DNA from: Chitinophagaceae bacterium
GTDB lineage: Bacteria > Bacteroidota > Bacteroidia > Chitinophagales > Chitinophagaceae
Length of the DNA stretch: 15,494 nucleotides
Reading direction: 5' to 3'
Assembly (NCBI GenBank): GCA_014379785.1
Contig: JACMLD010000257.1
Span: forward strand, 1-15,494
Translations under genes and position numbers: made by a program
In this document: positions 14,238 through 15,494 of the stretch, one piece after another
Position numbering within the stretch: position 1 is the stretch's first letter
Layout of the letters: the number at the start of each line of letters is the position of its first letter
Notes under the pieces: model-generated
Databases searched by the model: none
Told to the model about the DNA's origin: nothing
Seen by the model: only the letters and a program-made list of their open reading frames with translations

Positions 14238-15494
14238 ATGCAAACCATTTTTAAGAGTCGAAATATCATCCAGGCTGGCTGGCTGTTCATTCTTTTTTTT
14301 ATATCCTGTACCGGTTCCCAGAGAAAATTATTTGGTTCACGCTCGCCTCATCAGGATTATGCCGATAAACTTTCACGTGCGAATCTGGATGAGACTGCGC
14401 TGGGAAAATCCTGGATAAACGCTTCAGCAATGGCTCTCGCCAACCCGTTGTCTGTCAAACTGCCTTACAGTGAGGCAGGATATTTTGAATCCGGAGCTGC
14501 CCGCGCAGCAGGACTTCGGTTTTCGGCACGGCGTGGTGATCTGCTGCTCATTGAAATTTCACCCCGCCCTGCCAATGCCTTCCGCGTCTTCGTTGATTTG
14601 CTCCAGCCCGCAGAAGGCAAGGAACCCAGGTTACTCAGTTCAGCGGATACACTCAACCATAAGATTCAATACGAGGTTGAAAAAGACAGCGATTTTTTAT
14701 TGCGGATACAACCTCAACTCCTGGAGAGTGGGTCGTATACCCTTTCTATTTCTACTGGTCCCTCTCTCGGCTTTCCCGTCGCCAATTCCGCAAACCCAAA
14801 AATTGGAAGCTTCTGGGGCGATGCAAGAGATGCCGGCGCAAGGAGCCATGAGGGCATAGATATCTTCGGTGCGAGAAAAACACCACTCCTTGCCGCCGCC
14901 GATGGCATCATTAGCTCCGTTTCGGAAAACCGACTGGGAGGAAAAGTTATCTTTCTCCGTCCGTCAAAAAAGAGCTACACACTCTACTATGCGCACCTCG
15001 ATTCCCAACTGGTCAGTGAGGGCCAGCAGATCAGACTCGGAGATACCATTGGACTGTTAGGCAATACCGGCAATGCCAGAACCACCGCTCCTCACTTGCA
15101 TTTCGGCATCTATTCATCCGGAGCCATCGACCCGCTTCCATTTATCGATCGCACAAGACCTGTAGCCGACAAAATTCAGGCGGATGGCACTTCATCAGCA
15201 TTGCTAAAAACAGCAAACAAGGCTAAGATTTATAGCGCCCCGGACAAAACATCGCAAACAATCCTGCTACCGGAAACGAATACAATCATAACACCCATTG
15301 CAGCAACAGGCACCTGGTATAAAATTGTATTGCCTGATGGAAGACGAGGATTTATTGCAACCAATGCTGTAAGATCGACAGCACAACCCATCACCACAGA
15401 GCAATTAAAATCAGATATGCGTCTTTTCGACCGACCCGATACAACTGCTGGCATAAAAACTCAGATTCCAAATGGAACCAGTATCGATGTGCTC
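14238..15494 (+). CDS. M23 family metallopeptidase lipoprotein with SH3-like domain, 3' end outside the window
   Basis: The first 419 residues are visible and the frame runs off the window. The N-terminus has a hydrophobic leader ending in FISC with C24 as the probable lipid-modified residue. A beta-rich domain of unknown type (about 40-185) precedes the M23/LytM domain: H204-x3-D208 in SHEGIDIF, YYAHL, and H286-L-H288 in PHLHFGIY, which are the zinc ligands and catalytic histidine. All key residues are intact, so it is probably an active peptidoglycan cross-bridge or stem endopeptidase at the periplasmic face. Residues about 315-375 (KIYSAPDKTSQ, TGTWYKIVLPDGRRGFI) look like a bacterial SH3 domain, and a second copy may begin at 395. 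The start at 14238 gives the lipoprotein signal; CTGTT-TCT-AACAG (14218-14230) lies just upstream. Confidence 0.9.
   Translation, partial: MQTIFKSRNIIQAGWLFILFFISCTGSQRKLFGSRSPHQDYADKLSRANLDETALGKSWINASAMALANPLSVKLPYSEAGYFESGAARAAGLRFSARRGDLLLIEISPRPANAFRVFVDLLQPAEGKEPRLLSSADTLNHKIQYEVEKDSDFLLRIQPQLLESGSYTLSISTGPSLGFPVANSANPKIGSFWGDARDAGARSHEGIDIFGARKTPLLAAADGIISSVSENRLGGKVIFLRPSKKSYTLYYAHLDSQLVSEGQQIRLGDTIGLLGNTGNARTTAPHLHFGIYSSGAIDPLPFIDRTRPVADKIQADGTSSALLKTANKAKIYSAPDKTSQTILLPETNTIITPIAATGTWYKIVLPDGRRGFIATNAVRSTAQPITTEQLKSDMRLFDRPDTTAGIKTQIPNGTSIDVL

Overview
The window looks like chromosomal DNA of a Bacteroidota bacterium, most likely a member of the Chitinophagaceae or a close relative. 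The signs are start sites with A-rich leaders and few Shine-Dalgarno motifs, -7 elements of the TAnnTTTG type, signal peptides ending in AQ or SQ, several lipoproteins, a DUF2157 membrane protein, a GH65 hydrolase of the Bacteroidota type, and IcmF, a fused B12 mutase. This assignment is inference from gene content and sequence style. No rRNA, tRNA, CRISPR array, transposase or phage gene was seen.

Region 1 (1-6605, all minus strand) is a tight six-gene run that reads as one operon. In transcription order it holds a DUF2157 membrane protein, a second multi-pass membrane protein (ATGA overlap), a secreted GH65 alpha-glucosidase, a small protein with one membrane segment and no ordinary start codon, a PAP2/vanadium haloperoxidase-type lipoprotein, and an outer-membrane beta-barrel protein cut by the window edge. 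The last four are exported or membrane-anchored, which suggests a cell-envelope module joining alpha-glucoside hydrolysis and a phosphatase or haloperoxidase. What links these activities is unknown.

Region 2 (6606-6916) is a divergent intergenic region with a direct repeat and a 123-bp imperfect inverted repeat whose 20-bp ends match perfectly. Region 3 (6917-11135, plus strand) holds a membrane-anchored protein resembling EF-Tu domain 3, then icmF, a B12-binding/G-protein/mutase fusion. Its inter-domain linker is enlarged by an Asn/Pro/Ser-rich repeat. A strong terminator follows.

Region 4 (11134-14153) holds a Nei/Fpg-type DNA glycosylase, two related 64-69 aa two-helix membrane proteins, a soluble PAS histidine kinase with no response regulator beside it, and a 67-aa helical protein whose 3' end overlaps the kinase gene. 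Between them lie a dispersed palindromic repeat, a start-adjacent palindrome and a structured stretch ending in a minus-strand terminator that could be a small RNA. Region 5 (14238-15494, plus) is an M23 peptidase lipoprotein with an SH3-like C-terminal part, cut by the window end.

Nothing here is clearly a known defence or mobile system. The best leads are the EF-Tu-domain-3 membrane protein, the IcmF linker expansion, the start-less small gene in the GH65 operon, and the structured region at 12351-12515.
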